Shown here: positions 5,164-5,755 of the stretch, in pieces
How the letters are laid out: every line of letters begins with the position of its first letter
Position numbering within the stretch: position 1 is the stretch's first letter
Notes under the pieces: generated by a model
What the model saw: the letters and a program-made list of their open reading frames with translations, nothing else
Databases searched by the model: none
What the model was told of the DNA's origin: nothing
Program-made: the position numbers and the translations under genes
Source: Chloroflexota bacterium
Lineage (GTDB): Bacteria > Chloroflexota > Dehalococcoidia > UBA1151
Length of the DNA stretch: 5,755 nt
Direction: 5' to 3'
NCBI GenBank assembly: GCA_022561735.1
Contig: JADFQR010000095.1
Span: forward strand, 1 to 5,755

Positions 5164-5755
5164 ATGAAAGCGATCGTCGGAGGCAAACTGATCGACGGAA
5201 CCGGTGCGACCCCGGTCCCGGACATGACGGTGCTCGTGGATGGCGAGAAGATACGGGAGGTGGGCCCGAGAGCCGCCATCACCGTGCCGCCCGGGACCGA
5301 GGTGTTCGACGCCACCGGCATGACGGTGATGCCCGGGATGATCGACTGTCACGATCACCTGTCAGAGATGCATTACGACATCCTGACGCGCTGGCGCATG
5401 GCGATGCCGAGTTCCCTGCAACACCTCCGCACGGCCAAGATCCTGGAGGACACGCTTGCCGGTGGGTTCACCTGTGTCCGGGATGGCTGGGGCCTGGACG
5501 CCGGGTTCAAGATGGCGGTCGAGGAGGGTCTGTACCCGGGCCCTCGCCTCGTCCTGACGATCAGCTTCATGTCCGGAACCGGCGGGCACGCGGACCGGGT
5601 GACCCCCTCCGGCCACACGAACCCGTTCAACAACGACCCGCGACTACCGGACGGGGTGGTTGACGGCCCGGACGCGGTGCGTGCCAAGGTTCGGGAGTTG
5701 TGGCGCGCGGGTGCTGACGTGATCAAGTTCGCCACCACCGGCGGCGGCGCGTCAC
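5164..5755 (+). CDS. Metal-dependent amidohydrolase (imidazolonepropionase / prolidase-like), 3' end cut off
   Basis: The first 197 residues of an amidohydrolase-superfamily enzyme, probably about half of a 400-450-residue protein. The N-terminal beta-sandwich opens with GGKLIDGTGATPVPD (6-20) and VDGEKIREVGP (25-35). The first metal-binding motif follows the typical VMPGMIDCHDHL (55-66), with H63 and H65. Further on come GGFTCVRD (100-107), a GTGGHAD stretch with H142 (138-144), and GADVIKFATTGG (183-194), where K188 is at the place of the carboxylated metal-bridging lysine. Such enzymes hydrolyse C-N bonds of dipeptide-like or cyclic amide substrates in the cytosol; no signal peptide is seen, and the substrate cannot be told. 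The start at 5164 fits the family's usual MKA-I opening and AGAGGAG four bases upstream; an in-frame ATG at 5131 lacks support. It is divergent from the atp operon and probably unrelated in function. Confidence 0.9.
   Translation, partial: MKAIVGGKLIDGTGATPVPDMTVLVDGEKIREVGPRAAITVPPGTEVFDATGMTVMPGMIDCHDHLSEMHYDILTRWRMAMPSSLQHLRTAKILEDTLAGGFTCVRDGWGLDAGFKMAVEEGLYPGPRLVLTISFMSGTGGHADRVTPSGHTNPFNNDPRLPDGVVDGPDAVRAKVRELWRAGADVIKFATTGGGAS

Overview
The window holds most of an F1Fo ATP synthase operon, read on the minus strand. It runs from right to left in the usual order: atpZ-like, atpB (a), atpE (c), atpF (b), atpH (delta), atpA (alpha). The left edge cuts atpA at residue 499, a handful of residues short of its normal end. 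The gamma, beta and epsilon genes would be expected beyond that edge. At the right edge a divergent plus-strand gene encodes the first 197 residues of a metal-dependent amidohydrolase (imidazolonepropionase / prolidase-like group).

The DNA is GC-rich and bacterial. The single b gene, the long subunit a, the 2-TM AtpZ-type protein directly ahead of atpB and the sequence style of subunits a and c fit Chloroflexota, perhaps a Dehalococcoidia / SAR202-like lineage. This is inference from protein character only; no marker gene settles it.

Layout: 1-1497 atpA (-, 3' end cut off); 1498-1656 a long, structured spacer; 1657-2217 atpH (-); 2218-2296 spacer with a perfect 8-bp hairpin and a possible coupling mini-ORF; 2297-2800 atpF (-); 2801-2900 spacer with small hairpins; 2901-3122 atpE (-); 3123-3242 spacer with a 6-bp hairpin and the strongest Shine-Dalgarno of the cluster; 3243-4415 atpB (-, GTG start); 4461-4739 atpZ-like (-); 4740-5163 divergent intergenic region with a weak candidate promoter for the atp operon; 5164-5755 amidohydrolase (+, 3' end cut off).

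How the genes work together: a and c form the proton channel and rotor ring, b and delta form the stator that holds F1, alpha with beta forms the catalytic hexamer, and the AtpZ-like protein is probably an accessory to Fo assembly. The c subunit has the proton-type site (Glu56, no Na+ ligands), so this should be an H+-coupled enzyme.

I see no wholly new system. The points worth a second look are a roughly 100-residue, acid-rich insertion in subunit a predicted to lie outside the cell membrane; an extra N-terminal hydrophobic segment in the same protein; an Asn replacing the usual Gln in the alpha P-loop; and a set of unusually long, hairpin-bearing spacers between the genes. Those spacers, together with very uneven ribosome-binding sites, could set subunit ratios at the translation level.
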